Assembly (NCBI GenBank): GCA_028829895.1
Contig: CM054182.1
Span: 16,383,501-16,447,500, forward strand
Direction of reading: 5' to 3'
DNA length: 64,000 nucleotides
Source of the DNA: Sinotaia quadrata
Taxonomy: Eukaryota > Mollusca > Gastropoda > Architaenioglossa > Viviparidae
Below the pieces are notes generated by a model. It was given only the letters and a program-made list of their open reading frames with translations. It made no database searches and was not told where the DNA came from. Shown here piece by piece: positions 34,034 through 44,020 of the stretch. Position 1 is the stretch's first letter, and the number at the start of each line of letters is the position of its first letter. Made by a program: the position numbers and the translations under genes.

Positions 34034-37000
34034 ATGGCCGAGCTAGTAAACATAAAGAAAGAACTCATGGCTATGGGTAGAGAATTCGGGTATGAAAAAG
34101 CCGAGTTAAAGGAATACGTGGATGAGGAGATAGCTAAATGGTATGTTGCGAAAGAAAATGAGGCGAAAGAGGCTATAGAGCTAGAAGAAAAGAGACAGGT
34201 AGCTAAGGATTTAGAGATGCGAACTTTGAGAGAGCTAGAAGATAAGAGAGAGTTAGCTAAACAGCTAGAGATGCAAACTTTGAGAGAGCTAGAGGAAAAA
34301 AGATCGAAAGAGGCTATAGAGCTAGAAGATAAGAGAGAGTTAGCTAAACAGCTAGAGATGCAAAACCTGAGAGAGCTAGAGGATAGAAAAAATGAGCTAG
34401 AGGAAAAAAGAGCGAAAGAGGCGAGAGATTTTAAAGAGAAAGAAATCCAAGATATGAGAGAAATAGAGTTATTAAAGATTCAGTCAGCTAGGGATTTAGA
34501 AGATAAAAGGCAGGAAGTAGAAGAGAAAAAGCTTAAGTTAAAAGCTAGAGCACATCAGGAACAGCTTGAATTAGCTAAGCAAGAGGTAACAGCTAGAGAG
34601 AAGTTGTTAGATGGGACTGCTAAGCAACAGGCCGAATTAAATAAACCCCGTACACGGCTAGCTTTCTTTAACCCTGAAGTCGAGACGATTGACGAGTTTT
34701 TGACACGCTTTGACAGTTTCATTGCCAACTTTAATTACACTGACATTGAAAAGAAACAACAACTCGGTCAAATACTCCAAGGTGAAAGCTCGCGCGCATT
34801 TACTGATCTAACGCGCGATCCCGCTATTACTTATGCAGATCTCAAAACGGGTTTGATGCGTACTTTTCAATGTACAGCAGAAGGCTTTAGAAAAATGTTT
34901 AGGAGGGCCATACCCAAAGCAAATGACACCATGCAAGCCTTCGGTACCCGGTTACGCCATTATCTTGATAGATGGATTGATTTGACAGATATCCAGAAGA
35001 CATATGAGGGCCTATTTGATTTGATATTAAGAGATCAATTTCTCCATATTGCTCCGCCTGCAATGACGACATATTTGCAGCGAAATCCCCCGACTAACTT
35101 CTGTGATATGTTGAAGTTAGCAGACACGTATAATGATTACCCTGATCCGGTAATTACGAGGAGTGCACCACGCCCTCCTCCTACAAATCGGCAGAAGTAT
35201 ACACCGAAACCGAACCGACCAATGACGAAATCGGAAAAACCCGAACCGGTACAACGGACATACACTAAGTCACAAGACGTACGACGTCACACACGTGACT
35301 CCCCGCCAATGACATGTTACACTTGCAAAGGGAAGGGGCATAGTTCTCAGAACTGTCCCAGTCCACGTGATGTAAAGGTATGCACTGAAACAGGTGCAAC
35401 TCTAAAGACCCAACAGGCTACAGTAAACGGACAAAAAGTCAAAATACTGGTCGATACAGGTGCGTCCATAAGCTGCATAAATGCTAAACTTGTACGCCCT
35501 GAACAGTACCTAAGAGGTAGTGTCCGCATTCGATGTGTTATGGGACACCTTAGTACATGTCCAAGAGCCACTGTACATGTTACGTCACCCGTATTTTCCG
35601 GTACAGTCACCGCCGCAGTGATAAGAGACATGCAGTTCGGATTCATACTATCGCCCGGGCAGTGTGACACACACACTGAGGGCATCTATCCTGTTCTCCC
35701 CGTAACCACTAGAGCACAACGGGAACGTAGTAAACAAGGACCCCCAGCTCTAAAGATAGTCGAGAATACATTTCCGCAGTTGACCCCAAGTCAACTCAGT
35801 CACCTGCAGCAGGAGGACAAAAGTTTGTCCTCAATGCTAAAGCTGGCACGGAAAAACACTATTACGTCCAGCAAGTACGCGACAATTACGTATTTCCTGA
35901 AGGACGGACTAGCGTTTCGGCGCACCGACTATAAGGAAAATGATACTAGAAGCACCACGTGTCTATTTACCCCTACACCACTCAGACCGCTGATTCTAAG
36001 CTTTGCACACGACTCAATCATGTCTGGACATCAGGGCGCGCGTCGCACTGAGCGGCGAGTTCGCGAGGACTTTTTTTGGCCAGGCCTGAGTAGGGATGTT
36101 CGCTCGTACGTTCGTACATGTACGCAGTGTCAACAACATATCGACCGAGGGCGTGTCAGTCGAGTTCCCCTCGAGATAGTACCAACAGTAGAGGAACCAT
36201 TCCTAAAAGTCGCAGTAGACATTATTGGCCCAATCATTCCCGCGGCCGAAGGAGGATATCGCTATATCCTAACAATCGTGGATTTTGCAACACGATATCC
36301 AGAAGCAGTCGCATTAAAGGGCATCACAGCGATCGAAGTCGCAGACGCTTTAATAGACGTATTTTCTCGCACGGGCGTACCTCGAGAAATATTGAGTGAC
36401 CAGGGCACTCAATTCACCTCAGCAATGATGGCTGAAACAATGCGTCTACTGGCGTGTAAACAGTTGTTCTCATCGCCATATCACGCTCAGTCTAATGGTG
36501 CCGTTGAACGATTCAACGGTACAATAAAGAAAATGTTAATTAAAATGGCCTCGGAACAACCCGACCAGTGGCCGCGTTTTCTAGCACCATTACTCTTCGC
36601 GTATCGCGAACTCCCACAAGAGAGTACGGGCTATTCACCGTTCCAACTACTATACGGCAGGCAACCTCGTGGTCCCCTTAAGCTAATAAAAGAAACATGG
36701 GTCAAGGGAGACACTGTGACCGATGGTAAAGATGTTCACACGTACGTAGCCGAACTACGTCAACGTCTGACCGAGACATGTCACTTAGCACAGGAAAACA
36801 TTCGCGAAAAACAACCCCGATACAAGCGAAATTTTGACCGTACAGCTGTGGAACGTAACCTCGAACCAGGTCAGCTCGTGTTACTCTTGCGGCCCACACA
36901 TAACAACCGCATGCAAATGCACTGGCGTGGACCCTACCGCGTTATTAAGCGTGTGAAGCAGAACGACTATAGCATACAGATAGGAAATAAGCAGAAAACC

Positions 37001-38557
37001 TATCACATAAATATGCTAAAGCGTTACTATGAACGCAGCGACGAACAGATACAAAACGTGAATGTCGCACTGATACAATTGGAAGACTCCAATTTCAGAA
37101 CAGACATGATGTCCGCCGAAACCCAGCCTAACCCCGCAGTTACAGTCGATCAAGTCGAGATTGACTCGAACTTAACTGTCGAACAGCGCGACGCAATGTC
37201 AAAGCTCTTACACAGACACGCGCGCATATTCACCGACCAACCGGGCCACTCAGATTTGGTTGAACACCGCATCAAACTTTTAAGTGACAAACCAATACGC
37301 TTAAAACAGTACCCACAGAAATATGAGAGCACAAAGTACATAGCAGAACAGGTGCGTGAAATGCAAAAACAGGGCGTGATTGAACAGTCAATCTCCCCAT
37401 ATTCATCACCGGTCGTCTTAGTTAAAAAGAAAGACGGTACGCTTCGTTTTTGTGTGGACTACAGACAGTTAAATGAGATAACTGAATTCGATGCGGAACC
37501 TATCCCAAATCAGGACGAATTATTCGCAAAACTAACTAAGGCACATTACTTTTCAAAGTTTGACATGTGCAAAGGGTACTGGCAACTGTCAGTTGCTATT
37601 GACGACAGACCAAAAACAGCCTTTCCAACCCCGCTAGGCTTGTTTCAGTTTTGCCGACTACCGTTCGGGCTAGCGAACGCGCCCGCAACATTCGCGCGCT
37701 TCATGCGAAAATTACCGTTAGAGAGCGTTGACGCATTGAATTTCTTTGATGACATACTGGTAGCAACAGGAACATGGGACCAACATTTATCCTCAGTGGA
37801 TGGTCTACTTGACATTCTCGAGCGCCATAGATTGACCGTGAAACCCTCCAAAGTTCGCGCGGGCTTTCGAGAGATTGAATTTCTTGGCCATATCATAAGT
37901 GACGGACAAATAGGCCCAAATCTAGACTTGACTGCAGCCATTCGTGACATGACCTTACCGACTACAAAGAAACAGGTCAGGGCAGTTTTGGGGCTAGTGG
38001 GGTACTACCGAAAATTTGTCCCAAACTTCAGTACGCTTCTTAAACCACTGACGGACTTAACTGGGAACAAACAACCCACGAAAATACGATGGACGGCAGA
38101 GTGTAGCACCGCCCTCGAAAAAGTGAAGGACATCTTGACCAGTAAACCCGTCCTACAGTTACCAGACTTTGACAAAAGATTTATTGTCAGGACCGATGCA
38201 TCAGACGAAGGCCTCGGTGCCATACTTCTCCAAGAGACAGATGACGAATACCTACCGGTAGCATACGCTTCTAAGAAACTGTTAGATCGTGAGACACGGT
38301 ATTCTACGATTGAAAAAGAGTGCTTAGCAATCGTATGGGCACTCAAGAAATTTAGTGCTTATCTGTACTCTAAACCATTCATCCTGCAGTGCGATCATAA
38401 GCCGCTTACATATCTGCGCACTAGCATGTATGATAACGCTAGGCTAACTAGATGGACACTCCTGCTACAGGAGTATAGCTTCGTTGTCGAACACATCGCG
38501 GGCAGAGAAAATTCGGGTGCCGATGCATTATCCCGGCATGCCATAACCGCGATATAA
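34034..38557 (+). CDS. Gag-pol polyprotein of the Gmr1-like retrotransposon, 1507 residues, single frame
   Basis: Residues about 20-205 are highly charged and heptad-like (repeats of RELEDKRELAKQLEMQ), a predicted coiled coil. About 205-370 is capsid, with a SCAN-like stretch at about 285-367. A CCHC knuckle is at Cys428, Cys431, His436 and Cys441. The aspartic protease is DTGAS at 474-478. Integrase has a zinc-binding motif (His659, His666, Cys696, Cys699), a D,D(35)E triad at Asp729, Asp789 and Glu825, and a GPY-type C-terminal module (WRGPYRV). Reverse transcriptase has Asp1177 and FFDD 1237-1240, with VDYRQLN at 1141-1147. RNase H begins near Asp1388 (TDAS) and ends with GADALSRH. There is no stop or frameshift between gag and pol, so separation must be proteolytic. 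The Met at 34034 is the first in frame and sits about 460 bp after the LTR. Confidence 0.97.
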   Translation: MAELVNIKKELMAMGREFGYEKAELKEYVDEEIAKWYVAKENEAKEAIELEEKRQVAKDLEMRTLRELEDKRELAKQLEMQTLRELEEKRSKEAIELEDKRELAKQLEMQNLRELEDRKNELEEKRAKEARDFKEKEIQDMREIELLKIQSARDLEDKRQEVEEKKLKLKARAHQEQLELAKQEVTAREKLLDGTAKQQAELNKPRTRLAFFNPEVETIDEFLTRFDSFIANFNYTDIEKKQQLGQILQGESSRAFTDLTRDPAITYADLKTGLMRTFQCTAEGFRKMFRRAIPKANDTMQAFGTRLRHYLDRWIDLTDIQKTYEGLFDLILRDQFLHIAPPAMTTYLQRNPPTNFCDMLKLADTYNDYPDPVITRSAPRPPPTNRQKYTPKPNRPMTKSEKPEPVQRTYTKSQDVRRHTRDSPPMTCYTCKGKGHSSQNCPSPRDVKVCTETGATLKTQQATVNGQKVKILVDTGASISCINAKLVRPEQYLRGSVRIRCVMGHLSTCPRATVHVTSPVFSGTVTAAVIRDMQFGFILSPGQCDTHTEGIYPVLPVTTRAQRERSKQGPPALKIVENTFPQLTPSQLSHLQQEDKSLSSMLKLARKNTITSSKYATITYFLKDGLAFRRTDYKENDTRSTTCLFTPTPLRPLILSFAHDSIMSGHQGARRTERRVREDFFWPGLSRDVRSYVRTCTQCQQHIDRGRVSRVPLEIVPTVEEPFLKVAVDIIGPIIPAAEGGYRYILTIVDFATRYPEAVALKGITAIEVADALIDVFSRTGVPREILSDQGTQFTSAMMAETMRLLACKQLFSSPYHAQSNGAVERFNGTIKKMLIKMASEQPDQWPRFLAPLLFAYRELPQESTGYSPFQLLYGRQPRGPLKLIKETWVKGDTVTDGKDVHTYVAELRQRLTETCHLAQENIREKQPRYKRNFDRTAVERNLEPGQLVLLLRPTHNNRMQMHWRGPYRVIKRVKQNDYSIQIGNKQKTYHINMLKRYYERSDEQIQNVNVALIQLEDSNFRTDMMSAETQPNPAVTVDQVEIDSNLTVEQRDAMSKLLHRHARIFTDQPGHSDLVEHRIKLLSDKPIRLKQYPQKYESTKYIAEQVREMQKQGVIEQSISPYSSPVVLVKKKDGTLRFCVDYRQLNEITEFDAEPIPNQDELFAKLTKAHYFSKFDMCKGYWQLSVAIDDRPKTAFPTPLGLFQFCRLPFGLANAPATFARFMRKLPLESVDALNFFDDILVATGTWDQHLSSVDGLLDILERHRLTVKPSKVRAGFREIEFLGHIISDGQIGPNLDLTAAIRDMTLPTTKKQVRAVLGLVGYYRKFVPNFSTLLKPLTDLTGNKQPTKIRWTAECSTALEKVKDILTSKPVLQLPDFDKRFIVRTDASDEGLGAILLQETDDEYLPVAYASKKLLDRETRYSTIEKECLAIVWALKKFSAYLYSKPFILQCDHKPLTYLRTSMYDNARLTRWTLLLQEYSFVVEHIAGRENSGADALSRHAITAI

Positions 38558-38676
38558 ACAAGAGAGAGGATAGTCTCTCCACAGATGCGCATATAATTCC
38601 TGTGGGGACTATCGTGTGAAATAAAATTTTTTTTTGTTCCTATTTGATTTCCACTCTGTGAGCTCCAATCAATTTT

Positions 38677-38686
38677 AAGAAGGGGG
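38677..38686 (+). other. Polypurine tract
   Basis: AAGAAGGGGG, one base before the TG of the 3' LTR, as expected for priming of plus-strand DNA. Confidence 0.85.
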
Positions 38687-38687
38687 T

Positions 38688-40412
38688 TGTCACAGGAAAT
38701 GAGGGACAGAAATTATATTTTATTTCATTTTAATAAATCGCTAACAAAACTAGTTGAAGTAATCCGAGTTTTGTTATTTACATATGTAGCATGTAACTTC
38801 CAGTAACGGTCACCTAAGATCTCTTTAGTAGACAGACGTTCGTGACGCAGTGTGTGTTAATTATCATATTGAATATATATATTAGTTTATGAAGAATATG
38901 TATATTAAATAAATTGGGACAACTGCGCAATACCGTCACATGTTGTTGACGAGTGAAATGGCCAGTGCGCATTAGGATTGACCACAGAAAAGCGTGCATC
39001 ACGATTACCACTATATATCCAAGGCAAAAATCATGTCACAGGACATAGCTTCTGGAAGTTTTGGAAACATTCAGTGAAACTATATAAGAGGCAAAATGAA
39101 GACTTTTACTCCCAATGTTGAAAACGTCGATTCGTCTGAAGCCAGTCTAACTTCACGTATGAATTATCTCATGTACAGAGATTTCATAAAGGAAAGCTGC
39201 AATAATCTCTTTCCATCCGTTTTCCATCCGTCTGATGCCATATATTGAGTGACGAGGCAAAATTACTCAGTATAACTTTTGGCAAAGTGGAAAGTTCGCT
39301 GTCAAGAACAACCCGATGCATGCGACGCTGGTTGTATGCAGTTAACGACACGAGGGACCAACTTGTTCTTCCCCCTGTCTGAGTTCGTTTGACACATCTA
39401 TCCCGCTAATTGAGAGGCTAGCACCGAGATTTTCTCACAGACAATCCGGATTTCTACACTCAATGTAATGCGACGACACATCCCACTGGACGACTCCATC
39501 CGATAATGCTAAACGTCGTTGAGGTGTCCGTTTCCACGACAAACAACGATAATTATCGAGACTGACAACAGTCAGTTAAATTTCAGATTTCTCCCCAGTG
39601 ATAATCTGAAAGTGGTGCCTAGATTCTGCAGAATCTTCACCGGTAATGCGACGCCTCCATTGCGTCGATCTTCACTTTGAAGTGCCGCTTATAAGTGACG
39701 TGTGAGCTTACGTCATCTCCTTGGAACTCTGACATTAATAGTGAGTAATAATTAGCACGGCTAACGCGCACATACTAAACCCTAGGACTCAAGAAAATGA
39801 ACACTATTATATCGTTTGCAAAATAAGAACTTTAATGTTAAAATTAATGCTTATTCTATATGTCAACTATTGTTAAAGCGGCCCCATTTGCCGCATAAGA
39901 ATTGTGTAATTAATCTTTATTTTATATTTTGAATTTCATCATTTTCATCTCCCCTTATTTCCCACAGAGTGTATGACATTGGAAAGTTGAATGAATGATT
40001 AATCACTGTGCGAAAGAGTAGTGCCCCTTTTAAATCGGGAAATAAATATCCTGATTTAAACATCTTTCAACTCTCTTGTTATTCATAGTTTTTGAGAGGG
40101 ACGAAAGAATTTGTACTATTGTTTTGCACCGTTCGTCTGTTCGTCCATTTATTCACATTTATGATACACACTCACAACACACACCGCCAATAAAACGTTC
40201 CTTGGCATGACACTAATAAAGTGGGCCCCACCCAAACATCAATGGAGTATGTCATGTGTGTCTATGTAACAACTTGACGCGACGTAGTACTGGCATACGT
40301 CACATGAGTTTATCTTGGAGGTGCACCGGAGCAGGTCAAAAATAGACTTCACCCCTTGCATCTCTAACTTCAGCTCGAGGTCGGCTTGTAACGAGCCTCC
40401 CGTTTTGTGACA
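38688..40412 (+). repeat. 3' LTR
   Basis: Same length (1725 bp) as the 5' LTR, at a constant offset of 6841 bp. No difference was seen on visual comparison. Confidence 0.95.
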
Positions 40413-40417
40413 ACACA
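40413..40417. repeat. Right target-site duplication of the LTR retrotransposon
   Basis: ACACA, matching 31842-31846. Confidence 0.85.
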
Positions 40418-40724
40418 AAATACACTATACAGCATATGCCTTACATTGATGACACAAAATACACTTTACAGTATAAGACTTACAATGATGACACAAAATA
40501 CACTATACAGCATATGCCTTACATTGATGACACAAAATACACAATACAGTATATGCCTTACATTGATGACACAAAATACACTATACAGTATATGCCTTAC
40601 ATTGATGACACAAAATACACTATACAGTATATGCCTTACATTGATGACACAAAATACACTATACAGTATATGCCTTACAATGATTACACAAATGCACTTT
40701 ACAGTATTGGTACAAACTACATAA
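40413..40724. repeat. 39-bp minisatellite, right half
   Basis: About eight copies of the unit at 31553-31846, here mostly the ATGCCTTACATTGATGACAC subtype that also occurs next to the insertion on the left. Confidence 0.95.
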
Positions 40725-40799
40725 GCACATTCGAAAAGTAACTATTATATAATAAATTAAATGATAAGTTCACATGCAAATTAAAACATAATAAATAAC

Positions 40800-43015
40800 T
40801 TATGTTCCAAAAGTATAGAAAATTTGTTATTTTACAAGTTTATACAATTTGCTGTTCTAGAGATATAGATAGATTGGTGTTCTACAAGTATAGATAATTT
40901 GTTATTTTACAAGTATATACAATTTGCTGTTCTAGAGATATAGATAGATTGGTGTTCTACAAGTATAGATAATTTGTTATTTTACAAGTATAGATAATTT
41001 GTTATTTTACAAGTATATACAATTTGCTGTTCTAGAGCTATAGATAGATTGGTGTTCTACAAGTGTAGATAATTTGCTGTTCTGCAGACATAGTATGCTG
41101 TTCTACAAGTATAGATAGTTTGCTGTTCAAATATAGATAGTTTGCTGTTCTACAAATATAGATAATTTGCTCTTCTACAGATACAGACTGTTTACCTTTC
41201 TACAGATATAAATAGTTTGCTATTCTACTATTATAGATAGTTTGCTGTTCTACAATTATAGATAATTGGCATTTCTACTTATCTAGATAATTTTCTCTTC
41301 TACAAGTTAAGATAGTTTGCTGTTTTACAAGTATATATAGTTTGCTGTTCTACAAGTATATATAGTTTGCTGTTCTACAAGTATAGATAGTTTGCTGTTC
41401 TACAAGTATAGATAGTTTGCTATTCTACAAGTATATATAGTTTGCTATTCTACAAGTATAGATAGTTTGCTATTCTACAAGTATATATAGTTTGCTGTTC
41501 TACAAGTATAGATAGTTTGCTATTCTACAAGTATATATAGTTTGCTGTTCTACAAGTATAGATAGTTTGCTGTTCTACAAGTATATATAGTTTGCTATTC
41601 TACAAGTATATATAGTTTGCTGTTCTACAAGTATATATAGTTTGCTGTTCTACAAGTATATATAGTTTGCTGTTCTACAAGTATATATAGTTTGCTGTTC
41701 TACAAGTATATATAGTTTGCTGTTCTACAAGTATATATAGTTTGCTGTTCTACAAGTATAGATAGTTTGCTGTTCTACAAGTATATATAGTTTGCTATTC
41801 TACAAGTATATATAGTTTGCTGTTCTACAAGTATATATAGTTTGCTGTTCTACAAGTATATATAGTTTGCTGTTCTACAAGTATAGATAGTTTGCTGTTC
41901 TACAAGTATATATAGTTTGCTATTCTACAAGTATATATAGTTTGCTGTTCTACAAGTATTTATAGTTTGCTGTTCTACAAGTATATATAGTTTGCTGTTC
42001 TACAAGTATAGATAGTTTGCTATTCTACAAGTATATATAGTTTGCTATTCTACAAGTATATATAGTTTGCTGTTCTACAAGTATAGATAGTTTGCTATTC
42101 TACAAGTATATATAGTTTGCTATTCTACAAGTATATATAGTTTGCTGTTCTACAAGTATATATAGTTTGCTATTCTACAAGTATATATAGTTTGCTGTTT
42201 TACAAGTATAGATTGTTTGCTTTTCTAGAAGAATAGAAAATTTGCATTTCCACAGGTAACGATAATTTGCTTTTCTACAAGTACAGATAGTTTGCTATTC
42301 TACAAGTATATATAGTTTGCTATTCTACAAGTATATATAGTTTGCTATTCTACAAGTATAGATAGTTTGCTATTCTACAAGTATATATAGTTTGCTATTC
42401 TACAAGTATATATAGTTTGCTGTTCTACAAGTATATATAGTTTGCTGTTCTACAAGTATATATAGTTTGCTGTTCTACAAGTATAGATAGTTTGCTATTC
42501 TACAAGTATATATAGTTTGCTATTCTACAAGTATATATAGTTTGCTGTTCTACAAGTATAGATAGTTTGCTATTCTACAAGTATATATAGTTTGCTATTC
42601 TACAAGTATATATAGTTTGCTGTTCTACAAGTATATATAGTTTGCTATTCTACAAGTATATATAGTTTGCTGTTTTACAAGTATAGATTGTTTGCTTTTC
42701 TAGAAGAATAGAAAATTTGCATTTCCACAGGTAACGATAATTTGCTTTTCTACAAGTACAGATAGTTTGCTATTCTACAAGTATATATAGTTTGCTATTC
42801 TACAAGTATATATAGTTTGCTATTCTACAAGTATAGATAGTTTGCTATTCTACAAGTATATATAGTTTGCTGTTCTACAAATATAGATAGTTTGCTATTC
42901 TACAAGTATATATAGTATGCTATTCTACAAGTACAGATAGTTTGCTATTCTACAAGTATAGATAGTTTGCTATTCTACAAGTATATATAGTTAGCTACTC
43001 TAAAGTATAGATAGT
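40800..43015. repeat. 25-bp satellite-like array, more than 80 copies, with a 475-bp higher-order repeat
   Basis: The unit is TTTGCTGTTCTACAAGTATA plus TATAG, with G/A at one site (TGTTC or TATTC) and GATAG/TATAG subtypes. An odd block (TAGAAGAATAGAAAATTTGC, then ATTTCCACAGGTAACGATAA) occurs at about 42225 and again 475 bp later, exactly 19 units. The edges are degenerate and the centre homogeneous. Confidence 0.97.
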
Positions 43016-43029
43016 TTGTCATGTCATTT

Positions 43030-43270
43030 TCTTCGAATGTTTCTTGATAAATATATTTCCATATTTTGTATTATATTATTTAATAAATATTATTTTTATT
43101 GAAAACTAAATTTATTTAAATTAATTTGTTTTATATTACTTAATAAATATCATATTTCTTGAAAACTAGATTTGCATTTCTTTGTATTATATTACCTAAT
43201 AAATATAATTTTTCTTTGTAACTAGATTTGCATTTTTTCTATTATATTACTTAATAAATATTATATTCAA
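43030..43270. repeat. Four degenerate copies of an AT-rich unit of about 56 bp
   Basis: Shared words TTGTATTATATTACTTAATA, AATATTAT and GAAAACTAGATTTGCAT. Confidence 0.75.
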
Positions 43271-43295
43271 AGAGAGCATTAAGCATATAATGTGT

Positions 43296-43440
43296 GACTG
43301 TTGTTAGCTATAGGTTTCATGTACCTATCTGTACTGTTTTTGTTTGTAATAGTGAAAACCTTTGGTGTCTGTTGTTAGCTATAGGTTTCATGTACCTATC
43401 TGTACTGTTTTTGTTTGTAATAGTAAAAACCTTTTATGTC
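43296..43440. repeat. Two tandem copies of a unit of about 71 bp
   Basis: TGTTGTTAGCTATAGGTTTC, ATGTACCTATCTGTACTG and TTTTTGTTTGTAATAGT in both copies. Confidence 0.9.
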
Positions 43441-43564
43441 TGATCTATTTATCATCTCTGGGTAATACTTTGGAATTTTTTGTCAGCGATTTTAAACTTT
43501 TTATCTGTGATTGACCAGTTTGGTAGTGTATGTCTGTGATTTTCACTTTCTTATCTTTGATCAG

Positions 43565-43865
43565 TTTTGTCTTAAAAGCAGTTAATATCTACTCATCGCT
43601 TAGATCTCTAGATCAGAAAGCCTAAAAACTGTTAATATATCTACTCAACCTCTTAGATTTCCAGGTCAGAGAGCCTAAAAACTGTTAATATATGTAATCA
43701 ACCTCTTAGATCTCAAGGTCAGAGAGCCTAAAAACTGTTAATATCAAGTCAACCTCTTACATCCCAAGGTCAGAAAGCCTAAAAACTGTTAATATCCACG
43801 CAACGCCTTAGACCTCTAGGCCGGAGAGCCCAAAGCAGTTATCTATTGAGCCCCTTAGGCTTCTA
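43565..43865. repeat. About 52-bp minisatellite ending in the gene C upstream region
   Basis: Five to six copies with CAGAGAGCCTAAAAACTGTT, AATATAT, and CAACCTCTTAGAT. The last, divergent copy ends about 100 bp before the gene C start codon, so the array probably overlaps promoter sequence. I see no convincing TATA box there. Confidence 0.85.
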
Positions 43866-43962
43866 ACCGGAAAGCTTTTACAATTAAACAGTGTTGGCCG
43901 GGTGTGCAGTCCAGAAGGTGAAAGGAAGACAAGAAGGGATTGTGAAGCAGTTCTGACGAGAC

Positions 43963-44020
43963 ATGCAGCACTTTTCGTCAGTAGCCATAATGACTTTGGC
44001 TTTCCTGAATGGCGTGATAG
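43963..44020 (+). CDS. Gene C exon 1: signal peptide
   Basis: 58 nt, phase 1 end, donor GTAATG. Encodes MQHFSSVAIMTLAFL and NGVI. Same length and phase as gene B exon 1, with visible nucleotide similarity (both begin ATG, then CAGCA/CAGTT, TTTT and GTCAG). Confidence 0.85.

Larger units (their letters stand above)
31847..40412 (+). mobile_element. Complete Gmr1-like (Ty3/gypsy) LTR retrotransposon
   Basis: 8566 bp. Two 1725-bp LTRs start TGTCACAGG and end TTTTGTGACA. By eye they are identical throughout. ACACA flanks both sides. A single 1507-codon gag-pol frame occupies most of the interior, a candidate primer-binding site follows the 5' LTR, and a polypurine tract precedes the 3' LTR. Domain order is gag, protease, integrase, reverse transcriptase, RNase H. 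The reverse transcriptase is of Ty3/gypsy type, so the integrase position is inverted relative to standard gypsy. That arrangement defines the Gmr1-like group, first described in deuterostomes. No env-like frame is present. Identical LTRs and an unbroken frame imply very recent insertion and possible activity. It sits in a 39-bp minisatellite between genes B and C. Confidence 0.95.

Noticed and set aside
38558..38687. Possible env frame after pol
   Set aside because: Only about 130 bp separate the pol stop and the 3' LTR.
31847..40412. Assignment as Ty1/copia because integrase precedes reverse transcriptase
   Set aside because: The reverse transcriptase (VDYRQLN, LPFGLANAP), RNase H ending and GPY module are Ty3/gypsy-type; 5-bp duplication fits either.
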